Assembly (NCBI GenBank): GCA_028715725.1
Contig: JAQURG010000001.1
Location: forward strand, 62,001-126,000
Length of the DNA stretch: 64,000 bases
Source of the DNA: Methylococcales bacterium
Lineage (GTDB): Bacteria; Pseudomonadota; Gammaproteobacteria; Methylococcales; Methylomonadaceae
Reading direction: 5' to 3'
Below the pieces are notes generated by a model, which did no database searches, was not told the origin of the DNA, and saw only the letters and a program-made list of their open reading frames with translations. Made by a program: the position numbers and the translations under genes. Of this stretch, positions 8,155-16,088 are shown piece after piece (positions within the stretch are counted from its first letter, which is position 1; every line of letters begins with the position of its first letter).

Positions 8155-10500
8155 CTAATTCGTCTGTTCAATTCGCTGAAGAGCGATTCCAAGCACACGC
8201 GAATCTGAGGAACGGTTCAGCAACTGTGGAGATGTTGCCTCAGGTACGGAAATTGAAATTTCTTGTTTAACTTTCGCTCCGGCCAATGGGACTCTCACTG
8301 CCAGTGTATCATCAGAAATTGCCACGATTTTCTCGTTCCATTGCTTTCCATGGTTCATGCTTTCGAATGAAACTGTAACAGGATGTTGCTGACTCGCACC
8401 GAAAACAGCAAGATGAAGAACGGCATCGCAATTCTTCGATTCGCAGTCTTTCGGAATTGGCAGCAGAAGTTGAGCATGTGCAGTCGACCATACATGATGC
8501 TCTTCTAAAGCATGCCAACCCGATCCAAAAATATATCCAGCCTCCTTGAAGTTGGCCCCGATTGTTATCGGGTATTTGATATCAAGCAAGATGGTGCTGA
8601 GCAATGCATTTCTGTTCTCTTGTCCTGAAAATTCAGGGAGCAGCCTGACCGTGGCAAACAATGGAGAATCCGCTACTTCCAAATACGGCAATTTTCGCAG
8701 CACATCAACCACAGGAGAAAGTTCAGCCCTCCGCTCAGCGGGCCAAATAAAACCCGGTATATTTTGCATTTTTTCCTTTTGCCGATCACTCAATCGTGCT
8801 GTAGTTTGATCTGTACAGAGCCCATAATGTGCCGACCAAACCATGTGAAAGTAAGGGATTAACAGAACGTCAGCAGAGCCATCTATCAGCATCTTAACTC
8901 CGGTCTGGGCTTTAGAGGGATTAAGCTCCTCTCCGAGGGAAAGCATTTCTGGCGGCCATTTTGACTGTGCCATATCGAGATTTTTATCACCCCCAATATT
9001 GAAGGTGCGGAAGCCGGCTTTAGGGGCCAGGTAGTTAGCAATAAAGTCATTGCGCCAAGGAATAAATGCAACAATTTCATCCGGATGGATTCGCTCGTGA
9101 AGCTCTGCAACAAGGTCTAGATCAATCTGTTGGAACATTTCACGTGCGTCGGCTGCGCCCTGCCACCTTTTTTGAAAATCTGGCAGGCTAAGAAAGATCA
9201 TTCCAACCAAGCCTAACAGCCAAATACGTCTATTTTTCTCATCTGTGCGAGTCATCCAGATCATGACCAGAAGCCAGAACGCGAAGATGCCGAGTGCAGA
9301 CCACCGATAAGAGGCACGCATCACATTGAAGCCGGGTAATTTCTCAGAAATCCAGGCATTTCCAGTTGGCGCTACTGCGAGCTCAGAAGGCATCTGGTTA
9401 CTTTGCTGACGGGGATGACTAAGTTGCAGAGATTCCGGCTTGGTTGAGTTGATCTTCAAAGATGGACCGAGCGCCATATAAAAGCCGAAGACTGCAATGA
9501 GGAAAACTCCTGTTGCTAACTTCAGATGCCGTCTTGCCCGCCACCAAGCGACAAAACCAAGCAGCAATACGGGCAAGGAAAAGGTGGTCATCCAAACGGA
9601 ACCGTCACCAAAATAAAGTTCATCGCTGCGATTCAAGCTGAGCCCCAGCAAATCTGGAAGCCAAAGTGTGCCTTTTGTCGGGATCGCAATAAAAGCTAGA
9701 TCTAGCCCCCACCCTCTGAAAAAATCAATTGGCTGAGCCTCAAAATTTGACTTGCCTATATAAGTACTGTAAAGCAAGTACGCTAGCCCAAAGCTAATCA
9801 CGTGCGCTGGAATCCCGACTTTTACCAGTATGCCCCTGATTTCTGGGCGTGTGAGATACGAATGAAACAATAGAATGCTTGAGCCAACAGCAAACATCAT
9901 GAAGCTATAGCCATCCATAAATACGGACACGATGGCCGCCGCAGAATAGATAGCAACCGCCAGTCGCGGCACCTTCGGTGATTCAGATTCAATCAGAAAC
10001 AGTCTGAAAGTAGCTAGGAAGTAAAACGACAGCAGCGCGATGCCTAACGACACCATGCTGTATCCTGCATGCGCCCAAATTATTGGCTGGCACATCCACG
10101 CGACTGCGCCCAGCAATGCGATTGATCGTGTTGCTCCAACCCGACGGGCGATCTGGTACGCAGAGAACATCGCCAACCCCAACCATAGCGCCGCCATCGC
10201 GGCATAGGCATCAGAAGGATGCAAGCCTAAGCGAATCAGCAGACTTGCCGGCCAAGCGCCAGCCAATCCAAATGCAATAGCTGCCGGATCGGGTATTCCA
10301 AAATCATGAGCATAAAAGTCAAAAAGCGGTCCATTCGCAAATGATTGAGCGAAACCCATTGACCAAACTGCTTGCCCAAGAGTGGGCATCATCAAGAACG
10401 GTACTGCTCCATTGACAAAAAAAACAAGCGCCACCGCCATTGCGGCAAGAATTAGCTCCCGAAGGCTCCAAGCTTGATGATTAGGCATGCTCTCTCTCAA
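8155..10500 (-). CDS. large polytopic membrane protein, possible GT-C-fold glycosyltransferase-like with C-terminal soluble domain
   Basis: 781 aa; many N-terminal TM helices; first extracytoplasmic loop SMGFAQSFANGPLFDFYAHDFGIPDP; soluble C-terminal third. Next to GT2 and MprF/AglD-like genes. Confidence 0.6.
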   Translation of the reverse strand: MRESMPNHQAWSLRELILAAMAVALVFFVNGAVPFLMMPTLGQAVWSMGFAQSFANGPLFDFYAHDFGIPDPAAIAFGLAGAWPASLLIRLGLHPSDAYAAMAALWLGLAMFSAYQIARRVGATRSIALLGAVAWMCQPIIWAHAGYSMVSLGIALLSFYFLATFRLFLIESESPKVPRLAVAIYSAAAIVSVFMDGYSFMMFAVGSSILLFHSYLTRPEIRGILVKVGIPAHVISFGLAYLLYSTYIGKSNFEAQPIDFFRGWGLDLAFIAIPTKGTLWLPDLLGLSLNRSDELYFGDGSVWMTTFSLPVLLLGFVAWWRARRHLKLATGVFLIAVFGFYMALGPSLKINSTKPESLQLSHPRQQSNQMPSELAVAPTGNAWISEKLPGFNVMRASYRWSALGIFAFWLLVMIWMTRTDEKNRRIWLLGLVGMIFLSLPDFQKRWQGAADAREMFQQIDLDLVAELHERIHPDEIVAFIPWRNDFIANYLAPKAGFRTFNIGGDKNLDMAQSKWPPEMLSLGEELNPSKAQTGVKMLIDGSADVLLIPYFHMVWSAHYGLCTDQTTARLSDRQKEKMQNIPGFIWPAERRAELSPVVDVLRKLPYLEVADSPLFATVRLLPEFSGQENRNALLSTILLDIKYPITIGANFKEAGYIFGSGWHALEEHHVWSTAHAQLLLPIPKDCESKNCDAVLHLAVFGASQQHPVTVSFESMNHGKQWNEKIVAISDDTLAVRVPLAGAKVKQEISISVPEATSPQLLNRSSDSRVLGIALQRIEQTN

Positions 10501-11386
10501 CTACGCACAATTTGCACGGAATAAAAACCGCGGACACAAAGAACAACAGGTCACCCGCAACGGTTACCAGCCGCCCAAGAAGCACCGCCATTAGCAAGCT
10601 TTCCTCCACCACAACTCCCTTTAAAATCAGTAGTAAAATCATTTCTCGAATACCAACACCCGCTGGAGCACCAGGTGTAACCAGCCCAATCAACCAGGCA
10701 ACGATATAGGCGCCGCCTATAATCAGAGCATACCGAGAATCGAATTCATCATATGTAGCAATGAGTTCAAGGACCGATATGAAAACTCCTGCTGAGATGA
10801 TTAAAAACAAAATTTGCCACAGAAGCGCCACAGAGGTTTGGCTACCGGCCAAACTGCATAGTAGGCTTGCCATAAAAGCGCAGGAGAACAGCATCAGAAA
10901 AACACCGGCTGCCAAAGGGAACTGCGGTAATAGTCGCGGCAGCACCAACCAGCCGAATAGCGCACCGGCAACAACTATCAAACCAAGCTCCCAAAGCATT
11001 GATTTAGCCAGCGCCCCAGAAGGTATTCCAGAAGACATGCCAAGTGCCTGACGCCCTGCAAGATGGAAAATGTTACCCGGCACATACTTGGCTAACTGAG
11101 ACGTACCGTAGATTTTTATCGAACTTGAACGGGTTACAAAAGCATTGAAATGCCGCAGCAAATGCCACCAGGCTAAAGCAAGAAAAAAGTTAGCGGCACC
11201 ATAAATCACAGCCAACAAGGAAATCAGGCCCCAGTCCAACAATTTAATGCTCGAAAAGTCGAGATCAAGCCCATAGGAGTGAAGGCGCAACCCAACGAAT
11301 AAAACACCCGCGACCGCCAGTACGCTGCCTATCCAATGCATAATGCGTGGCATTGTTGGGGACATTTTCAGTTTCGTGGGCGGCAT
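10481..11386 (-). CDS. lysylphosphatidylglycerol synthase TM-domain / UPF0104 family membrane protein (MprF-TM/AglD-like)
   Basis: YGAANFFLALAWWHLLR, TSQLAKYVPGNIFHLAGRQALG, WLIGLVTPGAPAGVGIREMILL motifs. Confidence 0.8.
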   Translation of the reverse strand: MPPTKLKMSPTMPRIMHWIGSVLAVAGVLFVGLRLHSYGLDLDFSSIKLLDWGLISLLAVIYGAANFFLALAWWHLLRHFNAFVTRSSSIKIYGTSQLAKYVPGNIFHLAGRQALGMSSGIPSGALAKSMLWELGLIVVAGALFGWLVLPRLLPQFPLAAGVFLMLFSCAFMASLLCSLAGSQTSVALLWQILFLIISAGVFISVLELIATYDEFDSRYALIIGGAYIVAWLIGLVTPGAPAGVGIREMILLLILKGVVVEESLLMAVLLGRLVTVAGDLLFFVSAVFIPCKLCVVEREHA

Positions 11387-12009
11387 AGCAGCATAGTCCA
11401 GGGTAGCGGGCTCTTTGTTTCAATAACCTCGAAATATTTGGAGACCAGCTTGATAAAGCCGCTTTTGGACCAATGTTGAATGTGGCCGGGTGTGTTACCC
11501 CAACGCGTGACATACTTGCCTCTGGCCAGATTTAAAGCATGCCACACCGGCTCTTGCGGTACACTGACGATCAAATGATTTCTAGCTACCCGTTGCAACG
11601 CCCGGAGCCCGGCTTCCGGATTTTCCAAATGCTCAAGAACCTCGCAACAGACTACAAGGTCAGCGCCGTCTTGGTCAGTATCAAGATCGTAAATGCTTCT
11701 GGATTCGAAAAGTGAAGGCGATAACCCACGACTTATAGCATTTTCTTGCGCGATTTCGATAACACTCTTTGAAAAATCACAACCTCTGGTTGAAAAACCT
11801 TCCTCACTCCAGCGCAACACCCAGTAACCTTCACCGCAGCCGATTTCATGTATAGACTTTGGTGATAATTTAGCCACAAAATTAGATAAAGAAGACTGGA
11901 AGCCATTCATCATCCATTTAACAATGGGGTTGCTCGATCCGTATTTGTCATAGGCATTACCAATGACCACCCCATCTTCTTCAGTTCCACCTGAAATCCT
12001 GATACTCAT
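11368..12009 (-). CDS. class I SAM-dependent methyltransferase (start reassigned to 12009)
   Basis: IHEIGCGEGYWVLRWSEEGFSTRGCDFS, VVCCEVLEHLENPEAGL. The ORF-track start at 12102 lies in the 3' end of an upstream pseudogene; ATG 12009 (MSIRISGGTEEDG) overlaps that gene's TGA. Confidence 0.8.
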   Translation of the reverse strand: MSIRISGGTEEDGVVIGNAYDKYGSSNPIVKWMMNGFQSSLSNFVAKLSPKSIHEIGCGEGYWVLRWSEEGFSTRGCDFSKSVIEIAQENAISRGLSPSLFESRSIYDLDTDQDGADLVVCCEVLEHLENPEAGLRALQRVARNHLIVSVPQEPVWHALNLARGKYVTRWGNTPGHIQHWSKSGFIKLVSKYFEVIETKSPLPWTMLLCRPRN

Positions 12010-12568
12010 GCGACCCTCTTCGAATACACGGCGATCTGGTTGGCGCCGAAAAAAATCTGGAATAATGCTCTGTAACTTCAAATTTGCCTGCTTGCCGACC
12101 ATTTCGAGGCGAGAATGATCTAATTAATCCTTATGCTCATCGCTTGCGTATTTTGAAAAAACACCGATTTTGCACCCAAATCATTAACCTAATCAACAGA
12201 TGGATGAAGAGTCATTACTATAAGGCGAGACAAATTATTGTTCTTAAGGAACTTAGCAAGGGAAGATAGAAATTTATCTGGCTCCCTTACATGCTCAATA
12301 ACAGCTAAAGCAACTACCGAATCAAATTCTTCTACCTTTTTGGACAGGGCAGAAACGAATTGATGTTTTGGATATTGCATTCTGGCTTGCTGCAACGAAA
12401 TGTCATCCTTTTCTATACCCAGGTACTTATCAGCTTCTACCAAAGCAGCAAGCAACCCCGTCCCGCCGCCAAGTCAAGAACTCGTCCTTTAAGCCATGGC
12501 ATAACTGCTTGAATGCGCTGCCTTCTCAGATACGAAGACAGAAACCCCTCAGCTCCCTGATCAGCCAT
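12006..12568 (-). pseudogene. second class I SAM-dependent methyltransferase, multiply disrupted
   Basis: Reconstructed: MADQGAEGFLSSYLRRQRIQAVMPWLKGRVLDL[fs]GTGLLAALVEADKYLGIEKDD...VALAVIEHVREPDKFLSSLAKFLKNNNLSRLIVMTLHPSVD*VNDLGAK[fs]IGVFSKYASDEHKD*LDHSRLEMVGKQANLKLQS[fs]FFFGANQIAVYSKRVA* ending at 12006. Confidence 0.85.
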
Positions 12569-13529
12569 TTTTTGATTCTCCTAAACTTGGCTCCATATCT
12601 CTATTATTATCAACCTTAAACCGTATATCCTCTAACAACTTGCGGTTTGCCGCTAACAAATCGGCTAAGAATGCTACAAGCAGGGTCTGAAAACCCATTC
12701 CTAGCAAAACGGAAGCTAATATTAGAGATTGAATATGTCCATCGCCATTTCCATGAAAGTAGTGCCATAGGAATCGCAATCCAATAAAGAACCCCAACCC
12801 AAAAAGAACAGTGCCGATCGTCCCGAAAAAGCGGAATGGCCGATAAATAATAAAAATACGAACTATAGTGAAAATACTTCGTTTAATATAAGAAGGAATA
12901 CTCTTTACCAGCCTTGATGGTCGCAGATCCCCATTGACTCGAATGGGGACAGAAACTATAACCATATTTTTCTGGCCAGCTTGGATGATTGTCTCCAGCG
13001 TATAGGTATAGTCGCTAAAAACCATCAAGCGTTGGGCTGCCGCACGGCTCATCGCCCTAAAGCCGCTGGGCGCATCGGGAATGTCGGCCTTGCTTGCCCT
13101 ACGAACTACCCAACTGCCTAGCCATTGCAGCAGCTTCTTGATTGGGGAGAAATGCTCGATGGTAGCAATAGGCCGTGCGCCCACAACAATCTCAGCGCGA
13201 TGTTCAAGGATCGGATGTACTAATGCTGGGATGTCATCAGCGTTGTATTGATTGTCCGCATCTGTATTGACAATAACATCTGCACCCAAACGCAGACTTG
13301 CTTCTATGCCAGTCATAAACGCCCTGGCAAGCCCCTTATTTCCTGTATGTTTAACGACATGATCAATTCCATTGGCTTTGGCTACGTTTACAGTATCGTC
13401 TTGGCTACCATCATCAATAATCAACCATTCTACTGAGCTAAAACCCGGAACTGATCTCGGCAAAGCAGAAAGAGCAATCGAAAGTGTCTCGGCTTCATTA
13501 AAGCATGGTATTTGTATAATTAGTTTCAT
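12561..13529 (-). CDS. family 2 glycosyltransferase (dolichyl/undecaprenyl-phosphate sugar transferase type) with C-terminal TM helices
   Basis: LIIQIPCFNEAETL, WLIIDDGSQDDTV, VNTDADNQY, DAPSGFRAMSR, two C-terminal TM segments. Confidence 0.9.
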   Translation of the reverse strand: MKLIIQIPCFNEAETLSIALSALPRSVPGFSSVEWLIIDDGSQDDTVNVAKANGIDHVVKHTGNKGLARAFMTGIEASLRLGADVIVNTDADNQYNADDIPALVHPILEHRAEIVVGARPIATIEHFSPIKKLLQWLGSWVVRRASKADIPDAPSGFRAMSRAAAQRLMVFSDYTYTLETIIQAGQKNMVIVSVPIRVNGDLRPSRLVKSIPSYIKRSIFTIVRIFIIYRPFRFFGTIGTVLFGLGFFIGLRFLWHYFHGNGDGHIQSLILASVLLGMGFQTLLVAFLADLLAANRKLLEDIRFKVDNNRDMEPSLGESKNG

Positions 13530-13639
13530 TGATTCTGTTCTGACGAAAGTTTCAAGATTTTAACCCACGAAGGGGGTTTCGTCACTTTTTTAGTCCCAAT
13601 CCATGAGTATCTTTGTGCATTGTCAGCGGATTAAGGGTA

Positions 13640-14120
13640 CTGAGGTCTACGCTACCTGAATCGCCCCGGACTTAACGAATACTCGGTGGCTTGAGTCAAG
13701 CTGTCTTAGCTGACTCTTGAATTGATTCATAATAGCGTATTTCATATTCAACTGGTGAGATATAGCCGATTGGTTCCAACAAAGCCTCGATGATTAAATC
13801 AATGCCCCCATTCCAGCGTGGCATATTCGACGTCTTCGACTATTCCACGGCCTTCGATGCCGGATCACTTCAGTTTTGCAAAAGCCATTGATCGTTTCGG
13901 CCAAGATGTCATCATAAGCATCCCCAATGCTGCCTGTCTTGGCAAGATATTGGCTTCGTCAAGCCGCTCGCTATAACGGATGATCGATAAGTACTGGCTA
14001 CTTCGGTCGCTATGAGATGGATAAGCTCTTCCGTTTTCATGCGCTTATGTGCCCGGAGTGCTTGTTCCAAGGCATCACTACAAATCCTCACTCCAAAAAC
14101 TCCGCCTTCATTCTCCAATG
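13640..14120 (-). mobile_element. IS3-family insertion sequence remnant (degraded orfB 3' part plus terminal end)
   Basis: Across frames: SDALEQALRAHKRMKTEELIH, SQYLS-IRYSERLDEA, GSIGDAYDDILAETINGFCKTEVIRHRRPWNS, VEYATLEW, LEPIGYISPVEYEIRYYESIQESAKTA* (stop 13696-13698). End-like tgaatcgccccgg near 13660. Confidence 0.85.
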
Positions 14121-14169
14121 CCACCTGCCCTGATCCTTTCTATTTATAAGATATAGATATCTATTTATA

Positions 14170-14286
14170 TCGTTTTATTAAAAATAAAAGCTGCTTTACT
14201 ATATTTACAAGCTCAGCAAATCCCCCGTTACAGTGCTTTTGAATCTGAGAACTATGAAGAAGATTTAATTACTCATGACCTTTTAT
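14170..14286 (+). pseudogene. possible orphan 3' end of an unknown + strand gene
   Basis: Frame reads ...AALLYLQAQQIPRYSAFESENYEEDLITHDLL* just upstream of a strong terminator; 5' part abuts the IS3 remnant. Confidence 0.3.
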
Positions 14287-14331
14287 AAAGGACTATTTAG
14301 GTTTCGCCTCCTGATCAACATGGATGTTTTA

Positions 14332-14356
14332 CGGCGGGCTTCAGCCCGCTTTTTTT
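14332..14356 (+). terminator. rho-independent terminator
   Basis: gcgggct-tc-agcccgc followed by TTTTTTT. Confidence 0.85.
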
Positions 14357-14441
14357 CGTTAGTGAGTCAGACCATCACCATTCATTATTACTTAGCAAAC
14401 CTGTAACTTATGTTATTGAATAGTAAATTGGAGGAAAGTTA

Positions 14442-15329
14442 ATGCCATTACAAGATCTGGTGGAATATTACAATGACCGGCTTGGGCTGGAACATCGTTC
14501 CAGTTTTCGCCCCTTTATACTCGAAGAAGGCAAAGTCAGCGGTCTGTTCGGCCCGATTCGGATTGACAGTTTATTTATGCCGCTAAGGCAGGCATTAAAG
14601 CCTACTGTAATTGTCGGTCATGCTGCGCAAATTACGGTTGCTCTCCATAAGCCCCAGTATCTCTATGCAAACGAAATAGAAACCTTGCTGGCGAATAATT
14701 CGGTACCCGCCACTGAATTTGAATCCATCATTAATTTTGACCGTTTGTGCCGCACCGTGCACATGCTGAATTATCTGACCTTATCGCATTTACAGGGCGT
14801 ATTGTTTCTGGACGTTGATCCACGGCATATACTGGGCATTAAACAGGATCATGGCGCTTATTTTGAAGAGGTGATCACCCAATGTGGACTGGAAACTAAA
14901 AATATAATCATCGTATTGACCGTGAGCAGCCAATATGCCCGCTACTATCAGGAACTGATCAACGGGCTCGAAAATTACCGGCGCAGAGGTTATCAAATTG
15001 CGCTTAAATTCGACTACCTGAGACAAACAAGTGAAGCGTTTGAGCTGATTGCCAATATTCTTCCCGATTACGTCAGTTTATCGGCGCGGAGCCTTGAAGA
15101 CCGGGGACTTGACGATAACTTGCCGGCAAGATTACAGCAGTTGAAAACGCGGGTATCTTCAGTAGGCGGCCAAACTATCCTGCAACAAATCGATGAGAGA
15201 AAATTTGATTCATTGGCCCGCAATACCGGTTTTGATCTGGTGGAAGGCGGCTATTACAGAGCAATAGCGTTTGATTATTTAAGTAGTCCGGAACCGGATC
15301 ATTATGGCTTGAACTCGAGCGCTTTTTAG
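14442..15329 (+). CDS. divergent EAL-like domain protein, probably catalytically inactive
   Basis: FRPFILEEGKVSGLFGP...LFLDVDPRHIL...KNIIIVLTVSS...RRRGYQIALKFDYL...LPDYVSLSARSL resembles the EAL fold order but lacks the EAL and DDFG catalytic motifs. Confidence 0.55.
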   Translation: MPLQDLVEYYNDRLGLEHRSSFRPFILEEGKVSGLFGPIRIDSLFMPLRQALKPTVIVGHAAQITVALHKPQYLYANEIETLLANNSVPATEFESIINFDRLCRTVHMLNYLTLSHLQGVLFLDVDPRHILGIKQDHGAYFEEVITQCGLETKNIIIVLTVSSQYARYYQELINGLENYRRRGYQIALKFDYLRQTSEAFELIANILPDYVSLSARSLEDRGLDDNLPARLQQLKTRVSSVGGQTILQQIDERKFDSLARNTGFDLVEGGYYRAIAFDYLSSPEPDHYGLNSSAF

Positions 15330-15501
15330 CCAGTGCCGTTGCCCTTTTTATTCCCCCTGACAACAAGCCTTGCATATGCTTGAAGAATGGAACAATGCCC
15401 TTAAACTGCTGCTGCGTAAGTGCAGCAGCATTAATACTACCAATTGAAGCAAACTTTCGACCTTGCATGCTCCAAGAGCAAAAGAAAATACCACAACTAT
15501 A

Positions 15502-15847
15502 TTACCGGGCCATTTGCTGATGTATTTCAGCCATTTTACGGTTCGTCGTAGCCGGCCTTTTCATAAACATTAATCAGTTCCGGCAATGCGCCTTAATATC
15601 TTCAGTCTGTTTGACGTAGAGATAGCTTTTTGACTCATACTGATCAAGTAATTTTTTTATGTTCATCGGCCTTGATCAGCATCTCGCTTGCCGCTTCTTC
15701 ATAGTGTTTGGCCAGCGCCTCATGATCGACTTTGGATTCTACATTTAGCACAGCCTGACTCATGTCCATAGGATGCGGGTTCCTCTCGGCGCAAGCGACT
15801 AGTAATCCAAAAATCAGGAATAAGGAAATTAATAATTTGGTTCTCAT
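15502..15847 (-). pseudogene. small lipoprotein, frameshifted
   Basis: MRTKLLISLFLIFGLLVACAERNPHPMDMSQAVLNVESKVDHEALAKHYEEAASEMLIKADEHKK, then a shift at A7 gives LLDQYESKSYLYVKQTEDIKAHCR, then ELINVYEKA, then TTNRKMAEIHQQMAR*. Confidence 0.7.
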
Positions 15848-15883
15848 GGACGCTCTCCGGAAGCATTAATAGTTAATGACATC

Positions 15884-15916
15884 GCTTTTTATCAGCTTTT
15901 TATCAGCTTTTTATCA
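15884..15916. repeat. three tandem copies of 11-bp gctttttatca
   Basis: gctttttatcagctttttatcagctttttatca read directly. Confidence 0.9.
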
Positions 15917-16088
15917 CTTTTAAACTTTTTTAGCTTGGGGATCAATGAAAAGAAACCGGAATCATTAATGCAACTGCATACCATCTCAATTTAAAGCACG
16001 AATAATGCCACTTCTAATGAATCAATCAATTAGCTATTTTTTGCCTTATATTTCGCTCCGTTAGCATAACAAGAGTGCATTTAATAGA

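Noticed and set aside
12006-12568. Assembly or sequencing error as the sole cause of the methyltransferase lesions
   Set aside because: Not excluded for the homopolymer indels, but nonsense substitutions in the same gene and in neighbours argue for real decay. Read-level data would decide.
15175-15468. 97-aa - strand ORF overlapping the EAL-like gene end
   Set aside because: No family recognised and it overlaps a better supported CDS; the internal gctgctgc/gcagcagc palindrome explains part of its apparent pattern.
15884-15916. CRISPR-like array
   Set aside because: Units are 11 bp with no spacers; no cas genes are visible in the window.
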